From JAOUEA01 sp035550775 (GTDB taxonomy: Bacteria > Actinomycetota > UBA4738 > HRBIN12): 45,357 nt of DNA. The first letter of the stretch is position 1. Every line of letters starts with the position of its first letter. A program made the translations under genes and the position numbers. The stretch spans positions 1-45,357 of the forward strand of contig DASZOO010000131.1 of NCBI GenBank assembly GCA_035550775.1, read 5' to 3'. The notes beneath the pieces were generated by a model. The model was not told where the DNA came from. It did no database searches and worked only from the letters and a program-made list of their open reading frames with translations. This document shows positions 15,097 through 23,652 of this stretch, in pieces.

Positions 15097-18000
15097 ATGG
15101 GTGACAGCAAGCCGGGCAAGAAGGCCCGCCTCAGAGCGGCGCACGCCGAGCTGGAGGCGTCGCTGGACGCACAGCGAGCACTGGCGCGTCGCATCGCGGA
15201 GCTGGAATCGCTCCGTGCCGAGGCCGACGAGCCGTCCGTCGTTCCCCGCGACGAGATCTTCGACCTCGCGACGCGCCTCGCGACCTCGGAGCGAGCCCTC
15301 AGAGCGGCTCTCGAGGCCGAAGCCGAGGCGACGGCGGCCGCGGCCGCCTCCGAAGCGCTCCTCGCCGCCGCCGGCGACCGGCTCGCCGACCTCGGCGGGG
15401 TCGCAGACCGCGCCGATCTCCTCCAGGCACAGCTCGAGCAGGCCACCGCGACGATCGCCGAGCTCGGTGGGTCCCTCGACGCGGCACGATCCGATCTCGA
15501 CGCCGCCGCACGCACCGCTGCTCGGCTGGAGGAGGAAGCCCGTCAGGCCAACGCCGTCGCCGACTCGGCACGCTCCGAGGCGGACCGATCCCGCCGGAAG
15601 CGGGCACGCGCTCTCGAGAACCTCGAGGCTGCTCGCACGCGCGCGGAGTCGGCCGAGCGGAGGGCCGACGATGCCGAGGCCGCGCTCGCGGTGGCACGCT
15701 CCGACCTCGACGAGGTACGCGCCGCTGCCGAAGTCGGCGCCGCCGAGCTCCGGGACGCCCGGAACCAGCGCGAGCGCGCCCAGGTGGAGGCCGACCGGGC
15801 GGCGTCCGAAGCCGAGCGCGCCCGAGATGAGGCGCAGCGGACACGCGACGAGGCCGAGGCTGCACGGGTCGACGCCGACGAGGCCAAGGCTGAGGGCGAG
15901 CGGGCGATGTCCGAGGCCGAGGCAGCCCGCGCCGCAGCGAGCGCTTCAGAGGAGCGGGCGACCGCCTCGGAGCGCGAGAGGGCGGCTGCCGAGGCCCGGG
16001 TCGAACAAGCCCATGACCGGATCCAGACGCTCGAGGCCACGGTCGCCGAGGTCCAGGCTCGAGCGCAAGCGCTCGACCTCGCGGTCGCCGAGGCCGAGGG
16101 CCGTGCGGCGGCAGCCGAGGATCGCCTCGGTGCCGACGATCAGGCGCGGGTAGCCGCGGAACAGCAAGCCGAGGTTGCGGCGGCGAAGGTCGAGCAGCTC
16201 GCTGCCGCGATCGTGGAGCTGGAAGCTGCCGTCGTCCAGCGCGACGTCGCGACGGAGCGCCTCGACGGCGAGGTCACGGCTCTTCGAGAGGAGCACCGGC
16301 AGGGCGCCGATGAACGCGTGGCCACCCTCGAGGAGGCGAACGCTCAGGCGGTGGCCGAGCTCGAGGCTTCCCGTGCCCAGATCACCGCCGCGGAACAGCG
16401 AGCGGTGGAGGCCGAGGCCACCCTGACGGACCTGCGCGGCGAGCTCGAGGCCGAGGCCGCGCAGGCGGCGGATCGGGTGCGAGCCGAGGCGCAGGAGGCA
16501 ACGGCGCGCATCGAGTCGTTGGAACGACAGATCGCGGACGAGTCCGCTGCGAAGACCGGCGAGATCGCGTCGGCGGTCGAGGAGGCGGAGGCTCGCGCCG
16601 CAGCAGAGATCGCGACGGCCAACGAGAGGGCCGCGGCCGCCGAGGCGCGGGCGAGTGAGGCGGTCCAGGCGTCGGAGCTGGCCGCCGCCGAGCTCCGCAC
16701 CGACCTGGAGAACCTCCGCGGGGAGCTGGAGGCGCTGCGCACCGAGCGTGAGGCGATGCTCGCCGGCCAAGACCAGCTCCAGGGTTTGCAGAGCGAGCTC
16801 GCCGCCGTGAGCGCTCAGCTCGAGGAGGCTCGAGCCGCCGCCGAACGCGATCATGCGCGGACCGATGAGGCCTGGGCTGCGGCCACGGCGGCGGAAGCTC
16901 GTGCGACCGAGTTCGAACAGCGGCTCACGGCCGCCGAGGCCCGTTCGACCGAGGTCGAGTCCCGTACGGCCGCCGACCTCGTCGCCGCCGACGAGAAGGC
17001 GGCCGCCGCTGAGGCCCGAGCCCACGAGACGGAGGCGGCCCTGAGCGCGATCCGGCGGGAGCTCGACGAGGCGAGAGCCGTCTCGCAGCGCGCCGCGGAC
17101 GACGGAGCCGCGGCCGCGAGGGATGCGGAGGAACGACTGGCCGCCGCCCGGGCTGAGATCGACGGGGCGCTCGCCCAAGCGGAGGCAGCTCGGGTCGAGG
17201 CGGAGCGACTGCAAGCTGAGCTGACGGCGGTTGCCCAGGAAGCCGAGGCCGATGCTGCCCGGATCGCGGCGGCCAACGAGCGAGCTGAGGCCGCGGAGCG
17301 GCACGCGGAGGAGCTTCGACAGGCATCGCTGGCCCTGCAGACCGGGGCCACGCAGGATCAGGCGGACCGGGACCAGCACGAGGCCGTGAAGGCGGAGCTC
17401 GAGTCAGCGAGGGAGGAGCTCGCTGCGATCACGGCCGAGCTGGAGCAGGAGAGGACGATCTCGACGGAGGCGACGACGCGAGCCATCCAGGCCGAGGATC
17501 GGATCCGAGCGCTCGAGGTGCCCACGCCGTCCGATGGTCCGCAGGTGGCTGACGTGCCGGCCGGCTCGTCCCACGACCCCGATGAGGCCGACCTCCGAGG
17601 CGCGATCGTCGACCTCGAGGCTCGATTGGAGCAGAGCGAGATGCGGGCCCGGAGCGCCTACGCCGCGACCGAGGCCGCCGAGGCAGCCCTCCGGATGGCC
17701 AAGGAGCAAGGCATCATCTCCTCGACGCACACCGACGAGGAGTACCGGAAGCTCCGCAGCCGGCTCGACGAGATGACGCGCCGGGCCGACGAGAGCCAAC
17801 GAGCCCTCCGCACCGCAGAGGCAGACCTGGCCGCGCTTCGTGCCGGTGTCGAGTCCGACGCCGTGGCCGATCCGCTCGACGCGGTCCGCGAGCCCGTCGG
17901 TGCCGCCATTCCCCCTGGAACCGAGACGCCCGCGCCGGAGAACGGTGAGCGTGGTCCCATCGAGGCGGTCGAAGGCCACGAGGCCGAGGAAGACGCACCG

Positions 18001-18156
18001 ACGGAACCGGGCGAGCCGGCGGTCGCCGGAGCGACGGTGCCCACGGGCAGCGACACCTGGGCCGCGAGCACACGGCCGTCGAAGGGGCTCGGACTGCGCA
18101 GATTGGCGGGCGCCGGGGGCAGGCGGAGCAAGGGCTCAGGCGACACGAAGCGCTGA
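15097..18156 (+). CDS. Giant Ala/Glu/Arg-rich coiled-coil protein
   Basis: The ATG follows GAGGAGGAA and opens a 1019-residue protein that I do not recognise as a named family. A basic N-terminus (GDSKPGKKARLR) leads into an almost unbroken heptad-type coiled coil to about residue 805, rich in Ala, Glu, Arg and Gln. There is a short break with prolines (about 807-832), a second coil (about 832-925), an acidic Pro/Gly/Thr-rich stretch, and a basic C-terminus (LGLRRLAGAGGRRSKG). I see no cysteine, no nucleotide-binding motif and no membrane segment, so it is not an SMC or Rad50 protein. It could be a cytoskeletal or polar scaffold comparable in shape to actinobacterial FilP/Scy, but that is inference from composition. 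It is divergent from miaB and ends 6 nt from the convergent rny stop. Confidence 0.85.
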   Translation: MGDSKPGKKARLRAAHAELEASLDAQRALARRIAELESLRAEADEPSVVPRDEIFDLATRLATSERALRAALEAEAEATAAAAASEALLAAAGDRLADLGGVADRADLLQAQLEQATATIAELGGSLDAARSDLDAAARTAARLEEEARQANAVADSARSEADRSRRKRARALENLEAARTRAESAERRADDAEAALAVARSDLDEVRAAAEVGAAELRDARNQRERAQVEADRAASEAERARDEAQRTRDEAEAARVDADEAKAEGERAMSEAEAARAAASASEERATASERERAAAEARVEQAHDRIQTLEATVAEVQARAQALDLAVAEAEGRAAAAEDRLGADDQARVAAEQQAEVAAAKVEQLAAAIVELEAAVVQRDVATERLDGEVTALREEHRQGADERVATLEEANAQAVAELEASRAQITAAEQRAVEAEATLTDLRGELEAEAAQAADRVRAEAQEATARIESLERQIADESAAKTGEIASAVEEAEARAAAEIATANERAAAAEARASEAVQASELAAAELRTDLENLRGELEALRTEREAMLAGQDQLQGLQSELAAVSAQLEEARAAAERDHARTDEAWAAATAAEARATEFEQRLTAAEARSTEVESRTAADLVAADEKAAAAEARAHETEAALSAIRRELDEARAVSQRAADDGAAAARDAEERLAAARAEIDGALAQAEAARVEAERLQAELTAVAQEAEADAARIAAANERAEAAERHAEELRQASLALQTGATQDQADRDQHEAVKAELESAREELAAITAELEQERTISTEATTRAIQAEDRIRALEVPTPSDGPQVADVPAGSSHDPDEADLRGAIVDLEARLEQSEMRARSAYAATEAAEAALRMAKEQGIISSTHTDEEYRKLRSRLDEMTRRADESQRALRTAEADLAALRAGVESDAVADPLDAVREPVGAAIPPGTETPAPENGERGPIEAVEGHEAEEDAPTEPGEPAVAGATVPTGSDTWAASTRPSKGLGLRRLAGAGGRRSKGSGDTKR

Positions 18157-18162
18157 TCGCGG

Positions 18163-19695
18163 TCAGCGCGCGTACTCGGTAGCCCGCGTCTCCCGCACCA
18201 CCGTGATGCGGATCTGACCCGGATACTGGAGCTCTTCCTCCACCTGCTTGGCGATGTCGCGCGCGATCACCTGCGCCTGCATGTCGTCGACGTCCTCAGG
18301 CTCGACCATGACCCGCACCTCGCGCCCGGCCTGCATCGCGAACGTCTTCACGACCCCCGGGTGAGCGGTGCAGATCTCCTCGAGACGCTCCAGGCGCTTC
18401 ACGTAGGTCTCCAACGATTCCCGTCGAGCGCCCGGACGACCGCCGCTGATGCCGTCGGCGACCTGGGCCAGCACGGCATCGATCGTGTGCTGCTCCACCT
18501 CTCCGTGATGGGATTCGATGCAGTGCACGACCTCGGGCGACTCACCCATCCGGCGCGCGATCTCGGCCCCGATGATGGCGTGCGAGCCTTCCACCTCGTG
18601 GGTCACGGCCTTGCCGATGTCGTGGAGGAACGCTCCACGCTTGACGATCGCGGGGTCGAGCCCGATCTCGGCCGCGAGGCTGCTCGCGATGTGTGCGGAT
18701 TCCACGAGGTGACGTAGCACGTTCTGGCCGTACGACGTGCGGTACTGGAGCCTTCCGAGCAGCTTGATCATCTCGGGGTGGATGTCGGTGATGCCGACCT
18801 CCGCGACGGCGTCCTCACCCGCGCGACGGACGCGCTCCTCGAGCTCGCGCTGGGATCGTTCGTGCACCTCCTCGATGCGCGCGGGATGGATGCGCCCGTC
18901 TTCCACGAGCTTGGCGAGCGTCATGCGCGCAGCCTCTCGACGCACCGGATCGAAGCACGAGAGCACGACGGCCTCCGGCGTGTCGTCGATGATCAGGTTC
19001 ACCCCGGTCACGGACTCGAACGCCCGGATGTTGCGGCCCTCACGACCGATGATCCGTCCCTTCATGTCCTCGCTCGGCAGGGCGAACACGCTCACGGTCG
19101 ACTCGGCGGTCTGTTCGGCTGCCACGCGCTGGATCGCGATCGTGACGATCTTGCGAGCGCGTTCCTCGCCTTCCTCACGCGCCCGCTGCTCGATCTCACG
19201 GACCTGGCTCATGGCGGCACGCTTCGCATCGTCGATGACCTGCACCATCAGCTGGTCGCGAGCTTCGGCCGACGTGAGTCCGGCGATCTTCTCCAACTGG
19301 GCGCGATGGAGCTCGGTCGCCTTCTCGAGCTGGGTTCGCACGTAGGTCAGCTTCTCCTCGCGCTCCTCGAGCTCCGCCCCGCGGCCGTCGACGCGATCGG
19401 CCCGTGCCCTCAACTCCGCTTCGGCCTCGCCCATGCGGCGTTCCTGCCGGACGAGCTCTTCTCGACGGGCGCGGATGTCCTCGTCCGCCTCGCGCCTCAA
19501 CGTCGCGACGTCGTCCTTGGCCTCGGCGAGGACACGCTTCGATGCCGAGTCGGCTTCTCGTTCGGCGTCGAGCACCATCTTCTGGGCTCGCGCCTCGATG
19601 CTCCGGGCGTTGTTCGCCGCGATCGACTTCCGATACAGGAAGCCGCCGGCGAAGCCGAGCACCAGCCCGGCGATGGCGGCCAATACAGGGACCAT
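18163..19695 (-). CDS. rny: Ribonuclease Y
   Basis: RNase Y is a membrane-anchored endoribonuclease that starts mRNA decay. The 510 residues show an N-terminal membrane segment (about 2-22), a long coiled coil (about 30-190), a KH domain with GRIIGREGRNIRAFE, and an HD domain with FLHDIGKA near residue 358. The ATG at 19695 has GGAGGAG just upstream; an in-frame TTG five codons earlier lacks such support. Upstream is a long leader with a good promoter right after the recX stop. The order recA-recX-rny-(insert)-miaB is seen in several actinobacteria; here the coiled-coil gene sits in the middle on the other strand. Confidence 0.97.
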   Translation of the reverse strand: MVPVLAAIAGLVLGFAGGFLYRKSIAANNARSIEARAQKMVLDAEREADSASKRVLAEAKDDVATLRREADEDIRARREELVRQERRMGEAEAELRARADRVDGRGAELEEREEKLTYVRTQLEKATELHRAQLEKIAGLTSAEARDQLMVQVIDDAKRAAMSQVREIEQRAREEGEERARKIVTIAIQRVAAEQTAESTVSVFALPSEDMKGRIIGREGRNIRAFESVTGVNLIIDDTPEAVVLSCFDPVRREAARMTLAKLVEDGRIHPARIEEVHERSQRELEERVRRAGEDAVAEVGITDIHPEMIKLLGRLQYRTSYGQNVLRHLVESAHIASSLAAEIGLDPAIVKRGAFLHDIGKAVTHEVEGSHAIIGAEIARRMGESPEVVHCIESHHGEVEQHTIDAVLAQVADGISGGRPGARRESLETYVKRLERLEEICTAHPGVVKTFAMQAGREVRVMVEPEDVDDMQAQVIARDIAKQVEEELQYPGQIRITVVRETRATEYAR

Positions 19696-19802
19696 GGCTC
19701 TCCTCCACAAACCTCGTTGGACGACGTTTGCGAGAAGGACCCTCCGGTCCGCGTTCGTCGGTCAGACGCTGTGGGCGAGCGTTCGGATGGTCAACGACAT
19801 CT

Positions 19803-19823
19803 GCCGGCGCTTCCTCCGCCGGC
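19803..19823 (-). repeat. Hairpin in the rny leader
   Basis: GCCGGCG - 7 nt - CGCCGGC is a perfect seven-pair stem about 110 nt upstream of the rny ATG and about 140 nt after the recX stop. It has no T-run. It may be a leader structure of rny or a factor-independent stop for recA-recX transcripts. Confidence 0.35.
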
Positions 19824-19917
19824 TGGGTCCGGTTGGTGGTTCGGGGTCACGGTTGAAGGCTCGCTCACAGGTGGGCTTACGGAACGTGGTTTCGGGAGTG
19901 TTCCTCTCGTCTGCACG

Positions 19918-19946
19918 ATGCTACGGCCGCGCGGTGCACGAGGCAA
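19918..19946 (-). promoter_or_regulatory. rny promoter
   Basis: On the minus strand TTGCCT (19941-19946) and TAGCAT (19918-19923) are 17 bp apart, starting 14 bp after the recX stop. The predicted leader to the ATG is a little over 200 nt, unusually long for this window. Confidence 0.5.
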
Positions 19947-19959
19947 GGTCCCATCGGGC

Positions 19960-20469
19960 CTAGTCCTGATCGTCGACCTCGAGCGCCGTTCGCGCCGCCG
20001 ACCTGGCGACGTCGGCGCCGTAGCCTCGGCGCATCAGGAACGAGCTCAGCCGGGCGAAGGCCTTCGCCGGTTCGAGCCCCGCGAGGCGGGATACGCGTGA
20101 TCGCGCCAACCCCACGACCCTCGCCTCTTCGTCATCGTCCCCTTGCTCCGCGACCCGTGCGGCCAGATCGGGGTCGATGCCCTTGGCCAGCAGCCCGCTC
20201 GTGACGGCCCGGCGGCCCGCTCGCCGGGTGCCGAACTGATGATCGGCCACCTGCTTCGCGAACGCCTCGTCGTCGATCAGGCCGACCCGCTCCAGGCGCA
20301 CGAGCACCTCGTCGACCTCGGGCGCTTCGAAACCGGCCGCGAGCAATCGTCGCTCGAGCTCTCGGCGGGCGCGCGGCCGAACCGCCAGCAGGCCGAGGGC
20401 GCGATCGTGACAGCTCTTCGGGCTTCTCGGCTTCCCCGCTCGGCGAGGACCGATCGAGGTCGAGGACAC
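19960..20469 (-). CDS. recX: Regulatory protein RecX
   Basis: RecX binds RecA filaments and limits their growth. From the GTG at 20469 the protein has 169 residues, with RecX repeats of three-helix type: CHDRALGLLAVRPRARRELERRLLAAGF, VDEVLVRLERVGLIDDEAFAKQVADHQ, and the C-terminal ARLSSFLMRRGYGADVARSAAR. The GTG lies four bases after the recA stop, with AGGGG just before it, so it is co-transcribed with recA. The frame is open into recA but only the segment from this GTG resembles the family. Confidence 0.92.
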   Translation of the reverse strand: MSSTSIGPRRAGKPRSPKSCHDRALGLLAVRPRARRELERRLLAAGFEAPEVDEVLVRLERVGLIDDEAFAKQVADHQFGTRRAGRRAVTSGLLAKGIDPDLAARVAEQGDDDEEARVVGLARSRVSRLAGLEPAKAFARLSSFLMRRGYGADVARSAARTALEVDDQD

Positions 20470-20473
20470 GCCC

Positions 20474-21589
20474 CTACCCGTCGGCGCCGGCTTTCGCCTT
20501 GGTCTTGCCGGTGGCTTGCCGGAGCTCGGACGGAGGCTCACCGTCGAGCACGGCGTCGGGGACGACCTCGATCGGCGTCTCGTCGCCCTCCTCGCCGAAC
20601 TCCGTGATACCGACCGCCTCGCGGATCTTCCGCTCGATCTCGTCGCGAACGTCGGTATGCTCGGCGAGGAACGACCGAGCGTTCTCACGCCCTTGGCCCA
20701 GCTGCTCGCCCTCGTAGGTGAACCAGGCCCCCGACTTCTTGATGATCTCGAGGTCGACCCCGACATCGATCAGCGAGCCCTCCTTGGAGATGCCCTTGCC
20801 GTACATGATGTCGAACTCGCACTGGCGGAACGGTGGCGCGACCTTGTTCTTGACGACCTTCACCCGCGTGCGGGAACCGACGACCTCGGTGCCGTCCTTG
20901 AGGTTCTCGATCTTGCGGACGTCGAGTCGGACCGACGAGTAGAACTTGAGAGCCCGGCCCCCGGGGGTGGTCTCCGGCGAGCCGAACATCACCCCGATCT
21001 TCTCGCGGAGCTGGTTGATGAAGATCGCGGTGGTGTCGAACTTCGAGAGGGACCCCGAGAGCTTGCGCATCGCTTGGCTCATGAGCCGAGCCTGCAGCCC
21101 CACGTGGGTATCGCCCATCTCACCCTCGATCTCGGCGCGAGGGACCAGCGCCGCGACCGAGTCGATGACCACGAGATCGAGAGCGGCCGAGCGGACGAGC
21201 ATGTCGGCGATCTCGAGGGCCTGCTCGCCCGAGTCGGGCTGTGAGACGAGCAACTCGTCGATGTTGACTCCGAGCTCACGGGCATAGGTCGGATCGAGCG
21301 CGTGCTCGGCATCGATGAACGCTGCGATGCCGCCGTTCGCCTGGGCCTCGGCGATGATGTGCAGGCAGACCGTGGTCTTGCCGGACCCCTCGGGGCCGAA
21401 GACCTCCATGATGCGTCCACGGGGCACCCCGCCGATGCCGAGCGCCAGGTCGAGCGCGAGCGAGCCCGTCGGGATCACGGAGACGCCGGTGCCCGCCGGA
21501 TGCTCGCCGAGCTTCATGACGGCACCCTTTCCGAACTGCTTCTCGATCTGCTGGAGCGTGACGTCGAGCATCTTGTCGCGATCCACCAT
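20474..21589 (-). CDS. recA: Recombinase RecA
   Basis: RecA forms filaments on single-stranded DNA for homologous recombination and triggers LexA self-cleavage. The 371 residues show the family N-terminus (MLDVTLQQIEKQFGKGAVMKLGE), Walker A GPEGSGKTT (65-73), IDAEHALDP, LVVIDSVAALVP (Walker B), the L2 region NQLREKIGVMFGSPETTPGGRALKFY split by conserved Gly residues, and an acidic C-terminal tail. Start choice is uncertain. ATG 21589 has AAGGAGG only 2 nt away; the next codon GTG (21586) has better spacing; and an in-frame ATG at 21697 has its own GAGGTG site six bases upstream and would add 36 residues. The promoter at 21735-21763 contains a perfect LexA box. Confidence 0.98.
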   Translation of the reverse strand: MVDRDKMLDVTLQQIEKQFGKGAVMKLGEHPAGTGVSVIPTGSLALDLALGIGGVPRGRIMEVFGPEGSGKTTVCLHIIAEAQANGGIAAFIDAEHALDPTYARELGVNIDELLVSQPDSGEQALEIADMLVRSAALDLVVIDSVAALVPRAEIEGEMGDTHVGLQARLMSQAMRKLSGSLSKFDTTAIFINQLREKIGVMFGSPETTPGGRALKFYSSVRLDVRKIENLKDGTEVVGSRTRVKVVKNKVAPPFRQCEFDIMYGKGISKEGSLIDVGVDLEIIKKSGAWFTYEGEQLGQGRENARSFLAEHTDVRDEIERKIREAVGITEFGEEGDETPIEVVPDAVLDGEPPSELRQATGKTKAKAGADG

Positions 21590-21734
21590 GGCCTCCTTCT
21601 CGTCACTGGGCTTGCGGCCCCTCTGCCCGCCGGCGAGGAGGTGCCGCGCGAGGTCGTTCGCGGTTGGAAGGCGAACGGTACCCAGTCGCTCTGACATAAG
21701 TTACACCTCTGTGATCCGTGTCGCCGGTGGCACG

Positions 21735-21763
21735 ACGCTATCCGAACACGTGTTCGGGTGCAA
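21735..21763 (-). promoter_or_regulatory. recA promoter with LexA box in the spacer
   Basis: On the minus strand TTGCAC (21758-21763) and TAGCGT (21735-21740) are separated by 17 bp that contain CGAACACGTGTTCG (21743-21756). The box is identical to the one in the LysM promoter at 4729. The -10 is identical to those at lexA and nrdR. Confidence 0.8.
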
Positions 21764-21784
21764 GCACCCATGGCGAGACGCTGC

Positions 21785-22369
21785 TCAGGAGCCGGACAGG
21801 GTGAACTCCCCCACGGGTTCGTAGACCGGCGCCGGCCGGCGCAGGTGACTCCGCATGAGGGTCACGACCTCGACGGCGAACGGCTCGCTCTCGAGCGCGG
21901 TCTCCGAGTAGCTCGCGGGCAACGAGATCGGTGGGTCGCTCCTGGCCACCGTCAGGTGGGCGCTGAACGGCCGTGACTCCGGCTGGAACTCCCGGGCCAG
22001 GGATGCCGACACGGCGCCGGCGAGCCCCGTGAGCGATCCGTCGTCGTCGAGCCCCGCCCAGAGCACCCGGGCGCGCCGGACGGACGGGAAGGCGCCGACA
22101 CCACGGACCCTCGTCTCGAGCAGGGGCGTCCGGGCCGCAACCTCGGCGAGTCGCCCGCGCACCCAGGGCACCAGCCGGGGATAGGTCCAACCGAGGAACT
22201 GCACGGTGACGTGCCAGTTGGCGCGGGGGACCCAGCGCGCCCGCGGGAAGGCTTCCTGCCACGGTTGCATCGCTTCCTCGACCGCCTCGGCAGCCCGCTC
22301 GGGGATCGTGATCGCGACGAACAGCCGCTGAGGCTTCGCCTCGGGCCTGGACGCGCGATCCCTCGCCAC
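21785..22369 (-). CDS. thpR: RNA 2',3'-cyclic phosphodiesterase (2H family)
   Basis: ThpR (LigT) hydrolyses or ligates 2',3'-cyclic/2'-5' RNA ends. The two catalytic HxTx-type motifs of the 2H superfamily are HVTVQFLG and HLTVAR, about 80 residues apart. The protein begins QRLFVAITIPE after a short basic leader, and the length from the GTG at 22369 is 194 residues. The GTG is two bases after the cinA stop; no Shine-Dalgarno is visible, so reinitiation is likely. It sits in the rodZ-cinA-thpR run just before the recA promoter, a common order in actinobacteria. Confidence 0.92.
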   Translation of the reverse strand: MARDRASRPEAKPQRLFVAITIPERAAEAVEEAMQPWQEAFPRARWVPRANWHVTVQFLGWTYPRLVPWVRGRLAEVAARTPLLETRVRGVGAFPSVRRARVLWAGLDDDGSLTGLAGAVSASLAREFQPESRPFSAHLTVARSDPPISLPASYSETALESEPFAVEVVTLMRSHLRRPAPVYEPVGEFTLSGS

Positions 22370-22371
22370 GG

Positions 22372-23652
22372 CTAGATGAGACGGTCGCTCTCGGGCAGCG
22401 GCAGGCCTTGGAGGTATCGTCGCACGAGGTCGAGGCCTGCCTGTTCGGCCCAGCGGCGCACGCGCGCGCGATCCCCGGTGGCGACGAAGCCCCGCGCGTG
22501 CGTCCGATCGCCTGCGTCCAATCCGATCCACACGTCGCCCGGCGGGGCGCCGTCGTGAGGTTCGGGTCCCGCTGCGCCCGTCAGGGAGAGGGCCACCTCG
22601 GTGCCGAACAGCTCGCGGGCGCCGGCGGCCATCTCGAGCGCGCACTCACGGCTCACGACCCCGGGCCCCCCGATCGTCTCGTTCGAGACGCCGAGCACGC
22701 CGTGCTTGGCTTCGGCCGTGTACACGACCGCCGAACCCGCGAAGACCTTCGACGCCCCCTCCGCGGCGGTCATCCGGGCACCCACACCTCCGCCGGTGAT
22801 CGACTCGGCACAGGCGAGGCGGCGGCCGGAGGCCAACAGCATCCTCGACACCGCCTGCTCCAGTGACTCGTCGTCGAGGGTGAAGACGACGTCACCGAGG
22901 CGGCGGTGCACCTCGGTCGCCACTGGCGCGATCATCGAGTCCGCGGTCGCCGCGGTCGCGGCTTTCGCGGTGATCCGCACCTTCACCTCGCCCGCCGAGG
23001 CCAGATAGGCCAGGCTCGGGTTCGACGATGCCGGGAACAGGTCGGCCAGGATCTCGGCGACCCTCGATTCCCCGATGCCGACGCATCGGAGCGTCCGCGA
23101 CCGAACGACGGCGTCCCCGATCTCGACGCGCAACTCCGGGAGGACGGTGCTCCGCAGCATGGGGATCATCTCGCCGGGAACGCCGGGGGTCGCGTAGATC
23201 CGGGCCCCGCCCCGCAGGTCGGCCACGAGTCCGGGGGCGGACCCGCGGTCGTTCGGGATCGTCCGGGCGCCCCTCGGGACGTCGGCCTGGCGAAGGTTGT
23301 TCTCGGGCATCGGCCCGTCGGCGAACCCGGCGAAGCGCTCGCGGAGCCAGCGCTCCAGTGCCTGGTCGCGCTCGAGCGGCACGCCCATGATCCGGGCGAT
23401 CGCGTCGCGAGTGATGTCGTCCTCCGTCGGTCCCAGTCCACCGGTCACGATCACCACGTCGGCCCGTTCGACCGCGATCTCCAGCACCGACACGATGCGT
23501 TCGAGGTTGTCGCCCACCACCTGATGGAACAGGACGTCGGCTCCGATCTCGGACAGCTGCTCGCCGATCCATCGTGCGTTCGTGTTCGCGATCTGACCGA
23601 GCAACAGCTCTGTGCCGACCGCGACGACCTCGACGCGGACCGACCGGCTCAC
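22372..23652 (-). CDS. cinA: CinA: competence/damage-inducible protein with NMN amidohydrolase domain
   Basis: CinA combines an N-terminal molybdopterin-binding-like (COG1058) domain acting as ADP-ribose pyrophosphatase in studied cases and a C-terminal PncC nicotinamide mononucleotide deamidase domain. N-terminal signs are VEVVAVGTELLLGQIANTN and VIVTGGLGPTEDDITRDA; C-terminal signs are LACAESITGGGVGARMT and VALSLTGAAGP. From the GTG at 23652, which overlaps the stop of the rodZ-like gene (GTGA), the length is 426 residues. The frame is open to 23718, but the family starts at VRVEVVAVG. Its position before recA fits the usual cinA-recA linkage. Confidence 0.95.
   Translation of the reverse strand: MSRSVRVEVVAVGTELLLGQIANTNARWIGEQLSEIGADVLFHQVVGDNLERIVSVLEIAVERADVVIVTGGLGPTEDDITRDAIARIMGVPLERDQALERWLRERFAGFADGPMPENNLRQADVPRGARTIPNDRGSAPGLVADLRGGARIYATPGVPGEMIPMLRSTVLPELRVEIGDAVVRSRTLRCVGIGESRVAEILADLFPASSNPSLAYLASAGEVKVRITAKAATAATADSMIAPVATEVHRRLGDVVFTLDDESLEQAVSRMLLASGRRLACAESITGGGVGARMTAAEGASKVFAGSAVVYTAEAKHGVLGVSNETIGGPGVVSRECALEMAAGARELFGTEVALSLTGAAGPEPHDGAPPGDVWIGLDAGDRTHARGFVATGDRARVRRWAEQAGLDLVRRYLQGLPLPESDRLI

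Noticed and set aside
15946..17379. 477-codon minus-strand frame opposite the coiled-coil gene
   Set aside because: It is a mirror of the repetitive coding pattern (Leu/Gly/Arg-rich) with no ribosome site; the plus strand has a good start and coherent heptads.
21698..21784. Small RNA or separate upstream gene before recA
   Set aside because: The space is explained by the recA promoter, LexA box and leader; no independent frame with stop precedes recA, only an in-frame extension.
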